59,308 nucleotides of DNA from Acidobacteriota bacterium (GTDB taxonomy: Bacteria; Acidobacteriota; Thermoanaerobaculia; Gp7-AA8): positions 1 through 59,308 of the forward strand of contig JAFAOU010000068.1 in NCBI GenBank assembly GCA_019247495.1, read 5' to 3'. Made by a program: the position numbers and the translations under genes. Positions 16,329-24,829 of this stretch are shown piece by piece. The notes beneath the pieces were generated by a model that saw only the letters and a program-made list of their open reading frames with translations, searched no databases and had not been told where the DNA came from. Every line of letters begins with the position of its first letter. Position 1 is the first letter of the stretch.

Positions 16329-17227
16329 TTGCCGGCTTTCTCCGACGGATTGTCGACCGGGTAATCGGTGTGCCGCGACCAGTCTTCGAACGATCCGTCA
16401 TACAGCAGCACGGGATGCCCAAGCGTGCGAGCCGCGAAAAGCATGGCCGTGGTCTGCTGGCCGACGTGGCAATAGCCGATGACAGTGTCATTCGGCTTGA
16501 CGCCCGCTTTCGCAAAGATCGCCGCCAGCTCGGCGTCGGATTTGATCAACAGCCGATCGTCCGTGATCGATGTGAACGGGATGCTCAGCGCGCCGCGAAT
16601 GTGTCCGGTCCGGTGCGGCGTTCCGTGCGAACCGCCGGTCTCGACGCCGTCGTAAAACGAAGCATCCCGTCCATCGACGACAGCAACTCCCGGCGTACCA
16701 ATCCGCGCTTTGACAGTCGCCGCATCGACAACGATCGGACGCAGTTTCAGCGGCGACAGTGACCCAGTCTTCGACGGCGCCACATCCTTCGTGACCGCCC
16801 CACCCGCGCGAACCCAGGCCTCCTGCCCCCCATCGAGCAGCGACGAGCGCGCGCCGAGTCCCGCGTAGTCCAGCGTGAAGATCACCCGCGTCGACGGCGA
16901 CACCCAATCCTTGCCGTAGTAAACGACGACGCGCGACTTATCCGAAATCCCCAGCGCTTCCAACCGATGCCGCAAATCCTCTGCCGCCGGCATCTCCAGC
17001 ATCAGCCCCTTCCCGCTGTGATCCGAAACCGAGACGTCCTGCTGCGACACAAACCGCGCCCCCGGGATATGCGCCGCCTCGTACTCCTTCTTGTCCCCAA
17101 CATGCAGCAGGACGAGATCGGGATCATTCAGGTGCGCCTTCAACCACTTCGCATCGACAACGAGGTTCTGCCGCGGACTGGCGATCGCACCCGCGGCCAT
17201 CAAGCAAAGCAAGAGCATTTTCTTCAT
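16325..17227 (-). CDS. Exported thiosulfate/3-mercaptopyruvate sulfurtransferase (tandem rhodanese)
   Basis: A 300-residue two-domain rhodanese with signal peptide MKKMLLLCLMAAGAIAS. Domain 1 (about 20-150) is the inactive structural half: RVVVYYGKDWVSPST has no Cys. Domain 2 holds VIGYCHVGQQTTAML with the catalytic Cys near 253. It transfers sulfane sulfur from thiosulfate or mercaptopyruvate to a thiol or cyanide acceptor, here in the periplasm. The ATG at 17227 has GGAG 8 nt upstream; upstream in-frame codons to 17272 would hide the signal peptide. It heads the operon feeding the YeeE pair. The acceptor loop CHVGQQ differs from the CRxGxR/T loops of classical thiosulfate and mercaptopyruvate enzymes, so donor preference is uncertain. 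Confidence 0.85.
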   Translation of the reverse strand: MKKMLLLCLMAAGAIASPRQNLVVDAKWLKAHLNDPDLVLLHVGDKKEYEAAHIPGARFVSQQDVSVSDHSGKGLMLEMPAAEDLRHRLEALGISDKSRVVVYYGKDWVSPSTRVIFTLDYAGLGARSSLLDGGQEAWVRAGGAVTKDVAPSKTGSLSPLKLRPIVVDAATVKARIGTPGVAVVDGRDASFYDGVETGGSHGTPHRTGHIRGALSIPFTSITDDRLLIKSDAELAAIFAKAGVKPNDTVIGYCHVGQQTTAMLFAARTLGHPVLLYDGSFEDWSRHTDYPVDNPSEKAGK

Positions 17228-17397
17228 CGAGGTCTCCTTCGATGATGAGGATGGCTTTTCTTCAACCCGCACGTCGCCGGCTTTGCAGCGAACGGGATTG
17301 GGAGGGGGGCGAACTGGCTGTAGGCATGCGCGGCGATCGGCGAAAAGGCGTGAGCGGCGCTCTCCTGATCGGCGATACTGTCCGCGAGGTCAATCAC

Positions 17398-18639
17398 ATG
17401 ACATTTAGGATTGGCGTGGCGATGCTTCTTGTCGTGTCGGCGGCCCATGCCGCCACCACCGTACGTCTGATGGAACCGCTCAAAACCGATGCGCGGCATC
17501 GTGAACCGCTGCAGCCGCTGGTTCTGCAACGCGAAACGGTGAAGGTTTCGCTGGAGTTCCCGAAAGCCGACCGACTGATCATTCCGCTCTTCCATCGCAC
17601 GGTCATCGCACGACGCGACAAACTCGAATTCGCCGCGGACGAAGCGACGTGGGCAGGTCACATCATCAACGAACCCGAGAGTGCCGTGCTGCTTGCGATT
17701 GTCGAAGATTCCGTTTCCGGGACGATCATCCGCGGCGACGGCACTCAATACCGCATTCGTATGCTGCACAGCGGCGTTCACGTGCTCGAACGGATCAATA
17801 ACTCGCGTTCGCTTCCGGAAGAAGGTCCGCCGTCGCATGCAAAGCCATGTGACCCGCCGCAGCAATTGCTGCCAATGCCACCCGTACCGGCGTGTACCAC
17901 CGACACGAAACCGATCATCGACCTGCTCGTGCTTTACACCAAACATGCACGGCAAGCAGCAGGCGGTCCAAGCAAGATCCAGTCATTGATTAATCTTGCG
18001 GCGCTGGAGACGAATTGGTCGTTTTCCCACAGTCGTGTAAAGGCTGCCGTCCGGGTAGTGCACAAGGAAGAGGTTACTGATCCCGAATCCGGATTCCTGG
18101 AGCAGGATCGCGACGCGCTTCAGGCGGCTGGCGACGGTGTCTTCGACGCCGCACAGCAGTTGCGCGAGGATTATGGCGCCGACGCGGTATTTTTGATCGT
18201 AGAGAACGGCGATAGAGCTGGCCAGTCGCTGATCATGGAAAAAGCGAGTGCCGACTTTGAGTCAAAGGCGTTCAGTGTAGTTCTTCGTGAGAATGCGACA
18301 GATAATTTCAGTTTCACACATGAGCTGGGTCACTTGATGGGCGCGCGTCACGAATGGAGTGCCGACTGCACGAACGATTCCCCCTTCGCTTCAAATCACG
18401 GATACGTTCGCCTGCATCCTAATTTTGGACGGAAACCATGGCGTACCATTATGGCCACATCAAACGAATGCATTCGCGTCAATGCTCTCGACTGCCGCCG
18501 CATTTTGCGATGGTCGGATCCATCGGCGAGGCTGCTCACGGGCGACAGACTGGGTGCCGGTGAGCCAACGCCCACCGACAACCATTCTGCGCTGAACCAG
18601 ACGGCGTTGATTGTCGCCCAGTTCCGATGCCACAAATGA
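17398..18639 (+). CDS. Secreted metzincin metalloprotease (reprolysin-like, M12)
   Basis: A 413-residue secreted protease. Signal peptide MTFRIGVAMLLVVSAAHAA; propeptide-like region to about 180; then IDLLVLYTKHARQAAGG starts the catalytic domain. The zinc motif HELGHLMGARH lies at about 308-318, and the Met-turn at about 352 (WRTIMATSN), the metzincin pair of features. Several late cysteines (DCTND, NECIRV, DCRRI, QFRCHK) may form disulfides. ATG at 17398 has GAGG upstream and puts the signal peptide first; the longer open frame from 17242 does not. It converges on the lipoprotein gene with only 3 bp between stops. GC content looks lower by eye than in neighbouring operons. Confidence 0.85.
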   Translation: MTFRIGVAMLLVVSAAHAATTVRLMEPLKTDARHREPLQPLVLQRETVKVSLEFPKADRLIIPLFHRTVIARRDKLEFAADEATWAGHIINEPESAVLLAIVEDSVSGTIIRGDGTQYRIRMLHSGVHVLERINNSRSLPEEGPPSHAKPCDPPQQLLPMPPVPACTTDTKPIIDLLVLYTKHARQAAGGPSKIQSLINLAALETNWSFSHSRVKAAVRVVHKEEVTDPESGFLEQDRDALQAAGDGVFDAAQQLREDYGADAVFLIVENGDRAGQSLIMEKASADFESKAFSVVLRENATDNFSFTHELGHLMGARHEWSADCTNDSPFASNHGYVRLHPNFGRKPWRTIMATSNECIRVNALDCRRILRWSDPSARLLTGDRLGAGEPTPTDNHSALNQTALIVAQFRCHK

Positions 18640-18642
18640 CGA

Positions 18643-19530
18643 TTACGGATAGGTTGAGTTACCACAGCCCGGGACATAATCACTACCGGGCGAACAACTC
18701 CCGCTGATCGCCTCCGGCAGACAGATATTTGACTTCGAGAGCTGCCGGAATAGATGCATATGCGAACCGGCCACTTTCGGCGCTTTGTTCTCCAGCATTA
18801 TCTCCTGAGGGTTGCTGCCGGTGAAGTCGACTCGCTTGGGTGTATTGGCAACCATCAGGAACTCGAGCGCGGGTTTCTTTTTCACGGGGAAACGCACAAC
18901 TACGAAACTCGCGAACGGCTTCATGGAGATATCGACAGTATTACATTTCTGCGCGTCGAAATGAGCCTGACACGCAAACGGTACCGCGGTCTGAACGACG
19001 CCACCATGGAGATCCAGAACAGCCCAGACGCCGCCTGTTGGCGGTTTCGTCTCGTCGTAAAAGGCGTCGGTTGTAAAGTCCGTGAACGCGGGATTCGCTT
19101 CGGTCTGTAGGTGGACAATATAGCTGTCGAATTGCAAAGACGTTTTGAAGGGGTCCGTCAACGCTGCCCCGTCGTCGGTTACACGGATCCTGTAATTGCC
19201 CATGTCGCATGCACTAGTGGTGCAATCCGGCTTGTTGATCGCGTCCATTAGTTGAGCGCTGTCGGTGCCCGACAACGACAGTATTGGCTTATGCTTGCCG
19301 GACGGATCCTTCAGCACCAGAAGCATCGGTTTGATCTGATTCCCGTTAACGTCTTTTTCAAGGTAGAAGCACGTCACCCCGGAAATGGTGACCTCAACGT
19401 AGTTCGTATTGCCAAGGGTGGAGATCCCGTTGTTATGATTTGGGGGACACTTCGGGCAGTCCGGGCACTTCGGATAACGGCATGAAATGGAGACCAGTAG
19501 TAGTAGCAGGACGGACGCAAGCCTTTTCAT
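18643..19530 (-). CDS. Lipoprotein of unknown function, coupled to a CHAT peptidase
   Basis: A 295-residue lipoprotein: MKRLASVLLLLLVSISC gives a lipobox at Cys17, followed by the Cys-Pro string CRYPKCPDCPKCPP, so four cysteines lie within 13 residues at the membrane-proximal tether. The rest is beta-rich with no recognised domain. Its ATG overlaps the TGA of the TPR-CHAT gene (ATGA, 19527-19530), implying translational coupling and a shared process. It could be a substrate, regulator or co-receptor of the CHAT peptidase; these are inferences from position only. Base composition appears less GC-rich than the surrounding genes. Confidence 0.7.
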   Translation of the reverse strand: MKRLASVLLLLLVSISCRYPKCPDCPKCPPNHNNGISTLGNTNYVEVTISGVTCFYLEKDVNGNQIKPMLLVLKDPSGKHKPILSLSGTDSAQLMDAINKPDCTTSACDMGNYRIRVTDDGAALTDPFKTSLQFDSYIVHLQTEANPAFTDFTTDAFYDETKPPTGGVWAVLDLHGGVVQTAVPFACQAHFDAQKCNTVDISMKPFASFVVVRFPVKKKPALEFLMVANTPKRVDFTGSNPQEIMLENKAPKVAGSHMHLFRQLSKSNICLPEAISGSCSPGSDYVPGCGNSTYP

Positions 19531-22500
19531 GGTTCTCTCTCCTTTCGATGTTCGCGAGCGACGTGAATTGTCGGCACAGATGGACGGACGAATGCGGCGC
19601 TACCGCCGATAACGGCGGGACCACCTAATTTCAGTGCGTCGATGGAAGGGTGAGTGCGAAGTACGTCGCGCGTGGCGGCGCAAAGCGCTTCCGCGATGCC
19701 GCTGATTCGAAGGCGGCGATGAAAATTCGTCACCACCGCCAGAGTTGTTTGATCCTCGGCGTCCCACATCATCGCCACAACGGTGGGAACTCCCGCTTCC
19801 AGGAAGGCTGACGCGAGATTGTTGACGCCGTCGCGCTGCTCCGTCGCGGCTGCGGTCCCGCAACCCGCCAGCACAACCAAACGGGTCTTGGGCAGAGATG
19901 CCGCCGCGATGTCCCCGGCGCGCAGCTCGCCGTGACTACCGTTGACTTCGGGCGCAAGAAGGATGCACGAGTCGAGGGGGCTTCGGCGGCTCGCAACGGC
20001 ATGCGCGGCAAAGTGAGAGATTCCGAAGCGCGGCAACGCCCCAAGAACAGCTCCGGGAGTCGCATCTCGCCCGAGCAGCATCGCCGTCTCCGTGCCTCGA
20101 TGAGCGGTCGCGGCTTGGCGAGCCTCGCGTTCTACGGCCGGGAGGAAAGGCAGATCACCGTACCGATCGCGGTCGACGACGCTGGCGCCGACTGCGAAAA
20201 ACGAGTTCGCGGTCCGTGATTGCGCGCGGCGTGAACATTCGATGGCCAGCGTCGCACTTCCTGTTTGCATAACGACAGCGTTCGCGACCAGGAGCGATGG
20301 ACCATCCGGCAACATCGCAAACGAAAGTGCGCCAAGCGATCGATCGGGAATGAAGGCGATCTGTCTCGCGCCGGCAAGCCGGCTGCGGATCGGGCGGATG
20401 AGCACATCGGCGAGGCGTTGCGCCGTCCGCAGCGCACCGGTGGAGTCCGATCCGGCAACTGAGCGGCGGAAGTCATCGACGAGAGCGTCGAGGTCGCGGC
20501 GGCCAATCAGCACTGTCGTTCGTGTCAGGCCATCGGGCCGTATGACGAAGGTGATCAGCGATTGCGGCGCGACGACGTATTCGACGATGGCTGCGTCCGG
20601 TGCGAGCGACGATCTGATCTCCTCGATCGTCAACGGAGCCCGATCCGGGACCGGACCGCTGCGGCCACCCGAGGCGAATGTATCCAAAAGTGTCCTCGAT
20701 CGCTGGCGTTCTGCGAGCCTGAATGCTCCGCTGTCGTCACCGTCGAGCAGTGCGAGGGCCATTGCCTCTTCAAAGAGTTCATCCGCGGTCGAAAACATGT
20801 CGGCCCGCTGCTCGAAATCGCGAATGCCGGCGCGCTGCCGCTCGATTTCGGCCAATCCCAGCTCAACCTCCCTGCGGGCGGCCGGGCGGTCGTCCAACCG
20901 AAGCCTTATGCGCGCATTCTGAAGTTGCTCCCGAGGCACCTGGAGGTGGTCGCCCGCTGATTCTGAGAAGCGCTGCGCAGCTTCGATTTGAACCAGCGCG
21001 GCCCGAGGATTGGAATCACTCAAAATCAATGCTTCCGCAAATGAGGCATCTCCACTCGCTCTGTCCCGTTCCCGTTGGTCGCGCATCAGCGCGATCCATT
21101 GGCGTGCGTGCCTCAGGTTGTCCAGTGCTGATTTTGTTTCGGCAAGCCGCGCATGCGCCGACGCTTGCTGGCTGTAGGCGTGGGCGGCCACAACCTCGTT
21201 GTGGGCGGCTTCCGCGGCGGATGTAGTGAGTCGCAGTAAGGCAAGCGCCCGATGCCACTCGTGTCTCTGCGCACAAGCAGCGGCGGCGTTCTCCAACATC
21301 ACGTAGACCCGCGACGAATTGCCGAGATGGGACAGATTTTGAAGCGCTTGCCGCCTTACTCGCCAGGCTTGAAGCGGCTGCCCCGTGAACTCCTGAGCGC
21401 CTGCGATCAATCCGTCGAACGAGGCCAGCAGATCGGTTTCGCCAAGAGAAGCGGCCGTCTCACGTGAATGCGCATAAATGTCGAAGGCATCCGAGAATGC
21501 ACCGCGCATCGCTGCGGCAGCTCCGCGCTCCCATCCAATCTGGGCGTCCAGCGCGCGGTAGCCGCGTTGTTGAAGGGGAGTTGCAGCGAGGGCGTCCAGT
21601 TGTCTGGCAGTCTCCGCCAAACGGAATTGGTCAAAAAGCGCGCTGCCCACGTAGTAACGCGCGACGTACTGCATCGGGCTGTTGGCCGCGCGAAACAACT
21701 CCGCCGCACGTCGAAGAGCCGGTTCCGCGGCGGTCGAATTGTGTTTGCTATGGCTGATACGGCCCGCGCGGTATGCGAGATACGCCGCTGCGAGTGACGC
21801 GCTCTGCCGGGGCGAATGCCCCTTTATGACTGCGGCCGCGTCGTCTGCCAGCGCCTCCCCCGAGGTCAGCCGCACCTGTCGCGCCACCCGCGCCGTCAGG
21901 TCGAGTATCTCAGCGGCTCGTTTTGCATCTCCGTGCGTCGCTGCATCGGCCCACTCCCCGGGCCATACTGTCTCTGCGTACGCGCGTGATTGTTGCGGAC
22001 ACTCGGCGACCAGGCGCTGCAAATCATCGCTGGAGGCGACGACGCTGAGCGATTTCAATGCGTTGGCGCACACCGCGGCGCCGTCGAGACGTCCGAGATC
22101 CATCGCGCGCCGGGAGGCTTCGGCTGCCCATGGCGACCGGTCCACGCTCGCAACGGCCAGAAAGGCTTGCCTGGCCTCGGCGAAAAGACCAAGGTTGCGC
22201 AATGCCAGCGCGCGGTTAAAGCGCGCCTCGGCCAGCCGTGGATCGATTGCAAGCGCATGGTCGCACGCGGAGAGCGCATCGATGGACAGCTGCGGATCGT
22301 CTTCCGAGGCCGAGGAAACGAGCAGCGCCGCGGCGTAATCGCTAAAAGCCTCTGCGCTTGCATTTGATTTTGTATGGTTTGCGAAGATCGCGGCCGCGCG
22401 CGCCCCCTCGCCTTTGATCAGATACGCGAATGCGCTGGCCGATGTCGTGCGGCCGTTCGCTCGTTCGGACAGCAATACCTCGGACGCCGCCGCCGAGAAG

Positions 22501-22706
22501 CGCTTGAGATCAGCCTTGAACGGCTGATGCGACTTCACAATCGAGAGGCGCGGTTCGATCGGACGAAATTGGCTGCGTTCAATCGCGGAGACGAGCTTCG
22601 TGACTGATCGGCGTGCGCGCGATGATGCGCCACGGCACGCGACCACTGCTACAAACAATGCGGCGACAAGAACACAGAGACTGTCCGAGCGAAGCCATTG
22701 TCGCAA
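19527..22706 (-). CDS. TPR-CHAT peptidase with lipoprotein signal
   Basis: A 1059-residue protein. The N-terminus LCVLVAALFVAVVAC fits a lipobox at Cys24, so it is predicted to be anchored outside the cytoplasm. Residues ~80-640 are helical with TPR-like repeats (LAEARFNRALALRNLGLFAEARQAF and others). The C-terminal ~350 residues are a CHAT domain, a caspase-like clan CD fold, with the catalytic dyad H902 in SHFAAHAVAS and C949 in VVLAGCGTAA; GVNNLASAFLEAGVPTVVAMMW is the conserved follow-on. CHAT peptidases cut one or few partner proteins after a trigger. The start is TTG at 22706 with AAGGA 8 nt upstream. The co-translated lipoprotein is the first candidate partner. Confidence 0.85.
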   Translation of the reverse strand: MRQWLRSDSLCVLVAALFVAVVACRGASSRARRSVTKLVSAIERSQFRPIEPRLSIVKSHQPFKADLKRFSAAASEVLLSERANGRTTSASAFAYLIKGEGARAAAIFANHTKSNASAEAFSDYAAALLVSSASEDDPQLSIDALSACDHALAIDPRLAEARFNRALALRNLGLFAEARQAFLAVASVDRSPWAAEASRRAMDLGRLDGAAVCANALKSLSVVASSDDLQRLVAECPQQSRAYAETVWPGEWADAATHGDAKRAAEILDLTARVARQVRLTSGEALADDAAAVIKGHSPRQSASLAAAYLAYRAGRISHSKHNSTAAEPALRRAAELFRAANSPMQYVARYYVGSALFDQFRLAETARQLDALAATPLQQRGYRALDAQIGWERGAAAAMRGAFSDAFDIYAHSRETAASLGETDLLASFDGLIAGAQEFTGQPLQAWRVRRQALQNLSHLGNSSRVYVMLENAAAACAQRHEWHRALALLRLTTSAAEAAHNEVVAAHAYSQQASAHARLAETKSALDNLRHARQWIALMRDQRERDRASGDASFAEALILSDSNPRAALVQIEAAQRFSESAGDHLQVPREQLQNARIRLRLDDRPAARREVELGLAEIERQRAGIRDFEQRADMFSTADELFEEAMALALLDGDDSGAFRLAERQRSRTLLDTFASGGRSGPVPDRAPLTIEEIRSSLAPDAAIVEYVVAPQSLITFVIRPDGLTRTTVLIGRRDLDALVDDFRRSVAGSDSTGALRTAQRLADVLIRPIRSRLAGARQIAFIPDRSLGALSFAMLPDGPSLLVANAVVMQTGSATLAIECSRRAQSRTANSFFAVGASVVDRDRYGDLPFLPAVEREARQAATAHRGTETAMLLGRDATPGAVLGALPRFGISHFAAHAVASRRSPLDSCILLAPEVNGSHGELRAGDIAAASLPKTRLVVLAGCGTAAATEQRDGVNNLASAFLEAGVPTVVAMMWDAEDQTTLAVVTNFHRRLRISGIAEALCAATRDVLRTHPSIDALKLGGPAVIGGSAAFVRPSVPTIHVAREHRKEREP

Positions 22707-22770
22707 GCGACCGATCCTTGGTTTTTGGATGATGCGGCTAGATTAGCGCATCGGCTGGCCGCGAGCCACG

Positions 22771-23538
22771 CTACGTCCGCGGCTGCGCAAACAGCGCTTC
22801 GAAATCTTTCCTCCTACTGCGGCTCAATTTGATGCGGCGGCCGTCGGTGAGGACTAGCGCGCAGTCGCCCCGGAAGAGGGGGTGGATCTCGCGGACGCGG
22901 TCGATGTTGACGATGGCCGAGCGGTGGACGCGGAAGAAGTGACGGCGGTCGAGTTGCTTTTCGATCTCCTCCATCGTTTGGCGCAACAGGTGGGCAGCGG
23001 GGCCGGCGTGGAGCGTGACGTAGTAATCGGCGGCTTCGATCCAGTCGATCTGGGCGGCGTCGACGACGATCGTTTTCTCGCGGGCTGGGATCAGGAAGCG
23101 CGTGCGCGGCACTTCGCGCTCTGCGAGCAGTTCGGCGATGCGGTGATCGACCTCGCCGCGTTGCCGCGCGCGAGCGCGCTCCTTCGCGCGCGCAAGCGCC
23201 TCCGCGAAACGGCGGTCGTCGAATGGTTTGAGCAGGTAATCGAGCGCGTGAACTTCGAACGCGCGGACGGCGTAGCGGTCGTACGCGGTGACGAAGATGA
23301 GGGCGGGTACCGTGTCCGCTCCGACCTGTTCGATGACGGCGAAGCCATCGACCTCGGGCATCTGGATGTCGAGGAAGAGCAGGTCCGGCCGCGTGCGGGC
23401 GATCAGCGCGACGGCATCGCTGCCCGTTCCCTCTCCCACGACGCGCACGTCAGCATCGTCGGACAACAACACGCGGATCGACTCGCGCGCCAGCGGCTCG
23501 TCATCAATGATCACGACGCGGAGAGGATTCTCAGTCAT
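22771..23538 (-). CDS. LytTR-family response regulator
   Basis: A 255-residue two-domain regulator. The receiver domain spans 1-125 with acidic pocket IDDEP, phospho-acceptor D57 in LLFLDIQMPEVDG, the switch Thr in FVTAYD and Lys in LLKPFD. A LytTR DNA-binding domain occupies about 150-253 (IDWIEAADYYVTLHAG, HFFRVHRSAIVNIDRVREI, RRIKLSRSRRKDFEALF). Such proteins bind direct repeats upstream of target promoters. No histidine kinase is adjacent. It lies 64 nt upstream of the CHAT gene on the same strand and may control it. The ATG at 23538 starts the receiver cleanly; the frame stays open to 23742 but adds a low-complexity N-terminus. Confidence 0.9.
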   Translation of the reverse strand: MTENPLRVVIIDDEPLARESIRVLLSDDADVRVVGEGTGSDAVALIARTRPDLLFLDIQMPEVDGFAVIEQVGADTVPALIFVTAYDRYAVRAFEVHALDYLLKPFDDRRFAEALARAKERARARQRGEVDHRIAELLAEREVPRTRFLIPAREKTIVVDAAQIDWIEAADYYVTLHAGPAAHLLRQTMEEIEKQLDRRHFFRVHRSAIVNIDRVREIHPLFRGDCALVLTDGRRIKLSRSRRKDFEALFAQPRT

Positions 23539-23695
23539 AGCCACTTGCACGAGCAGAGACAAGAGTGTCTGTGCCACATTGGCCCTGGTGTATGGGTTAT
23601 ACCGTCCCCATGTCAAGGATAAGCGTTTCGACGCGAAGACCCGTTTCGGCCAGCTGCGCCTCCTCCTCGCAATCCTCGTAGATGGGCACGTGCCG

Positions 23696-23902
23696 CTAAC
23701 GTTGCTCCCGAATGAACCGCCCGATCTCGTCCCAGTGAGCATTCGACCGCGCGCCTTCGGGATGATGCGTACAGACGAACTCGAACTCGGCGAGGTCTGC
23801 GATCGCGCCTTCTTCCAGACCGATGAACCAGTAATTCGCGCCGACGTGGCCGTAGCCGTAGAAGCCGGCCATGAAATCGCGGACGAGTTGGGGCTCGATC
23901 AT
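23696..23902 (-). pseudogene. Short remnant with FYGYGH..YWFIGLEEG motif
   Basis: A 68-codon frame beginning MIEPQLVRDFMAGFYGYGHVGANYWFIGLEEGAIADL. This recalls the N-terminus of uracil-DNA-glycosylase-superfamily-like hypothetical proteins that begin near FYGYG...YWFIG.EEG and run over 200 residues. Here the frame stops after 68 residues, in an otherwise gene-free stretch (23539-23941). I read it as a truncated gene remnant, with moderate to low certainty; no continuation in another frame is convincing. The remainder of the stretch holds nothing recognised. Confidence 0.35.
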
Positions 23903-23941
23903 GAGTACATCATCTGATCTGTCCCCTCGGACCCACGCTCC

Positions 23942-24742
23942 TCACTTCTTGTACGTAACGCTCACGCCGAGGTCGTCGAGGGCTTTGGGGGAGGCGGCGA
24001 GTTTCTGGAGTTTGTCCCAGTCGTACTCCCAGATCAGCGTCTTGCCTTCTTTGCGCGTGGCGTTGCTGGAGACGACTTCGAACGGGGCGGTGATCTTCCA
24101 GGCGATGCGCATGTTCTTGAAGGCGTCGTTCATCAACTTTTCGGTTTCGGGATCGAGTTTCGGTCCTGCCTCGCCGGCCTCAGCTTTCACTTTTTCGGCC
24201 GGGTTTTGCGGCTTGGTGTGGATGGTGATCGTGCTCGCTGTTTCGGCGATCTCGAGTCCCTGGAACGGCGAATCGATGACCGACTTCTTGGTCGGATCGC
24301 CGTCTGCTTCGCCTTCCTTCTTTGCGTTGAGTTTTACTCCGACGAGGCTGGCCAGCTTGTCGAACGCGAACTTCATGTTCGTCGTGACGCCGAATTCCTT
24401 CTCATCGACCGAAACGTCGAGCAGCTTCACGCCCGGGGGGAGGCCGCCTTCCGCCTGTTTGCGTGGATCCTCGGACGTGGTGGTGCTCTTCTTCTCTTTC
24501 TTTTTGAATTCCGCTTTCGCCGCGGCGATGTCCTCTTTCGTCAGCGGACTCTTGTCGCCGCCCATCTCCTTCTGCATCTTGGCCATGATCGTGATCATCG
24601 GCTCCATGTCGACGCCGAGCTTGAAGTTGGCGGTGCCGGAGAGATCTTTCTTCAGCTCAATCGATTGCTCGATTTCGAAACAGCCGGTGGTGGCGAAGAG
24701 AGCGAGCAGTGCCGCAGCGAGGATCCCGCGTGTGCGATTCAT
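23942..24742 (-). CDS. Lipoprotein of unknown function (LppM-like)
   Basis: A 266-residue lipoprotein: MNRTRGILAAALLALFATTGC places a lipobox at Cys21. The mature start CFEIEQSIELKKDLSGTANFKLGVDM resembles LppM/DUF3153-type lipoproteins, which begin with a strand pair around a conserved 'G.a.....' segment. A lysine/glutamate-rich stretch (AAKAEFKKKEKKSTTT) interrupts the middle, and the end (LIWEYDWDKLQKL..SVTYKK) is beta-rich. AAGGAG precedes the ATG. A reading frame extends further upstream to 25087 but that part runs antisense to the next gene. Function unknown. Confidence 0.7.
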   Translation of the reverse strand: MNRTRGILAAALLALFATTGCFEIEQSIELKKDLSGTANFKLGVDMEPMITIMAKMQKEMGGDKSPLTKEDIAAAKAEFKKKEKKSTTTSEDPRKQAEGGLPPGVKLLDVSVDEKEFGVTTNMKFAFDKLASLVGVKLNAKKEGEADGDPTKKSVIDSPFQGLEIAETASTITIHTKPQNPAEKVKAEAGEAGPKLDPETEKLMNDAFKNMRIAWKITAPFEVVSSNATRKEGKTLIWEYDWDKLQKLAASPKALDDLGVSVTYKK

Positions 24743-24815
24743 CGGATCTCCTTTTCCGAAAAGTATAGGGCCAGCCCAGTGTGACCGGGCGCACGTCGGC
24801 GCGTGGGATGCCGCG

Positions 24816-24821
24816 CATAAT
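24816..24821 (+). promoter_or_regulatory. -10-like hexamer before the propeller-cytochrome gene
   Basis: CATAAT ends 8 nt before the ATG at 24830. There is no Shine-Dalgarno between, again fitting a leaderless transcript. Confidence 0.45.
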
Positions 24822-24829
24822 CCGACCGA

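Noticed and set aside
17242..17397. Earlier start of the metzincin
   Set aside because: The signal peptide begins at 17398; the upstream residues are charged and the region holds the divergent operon promoter.
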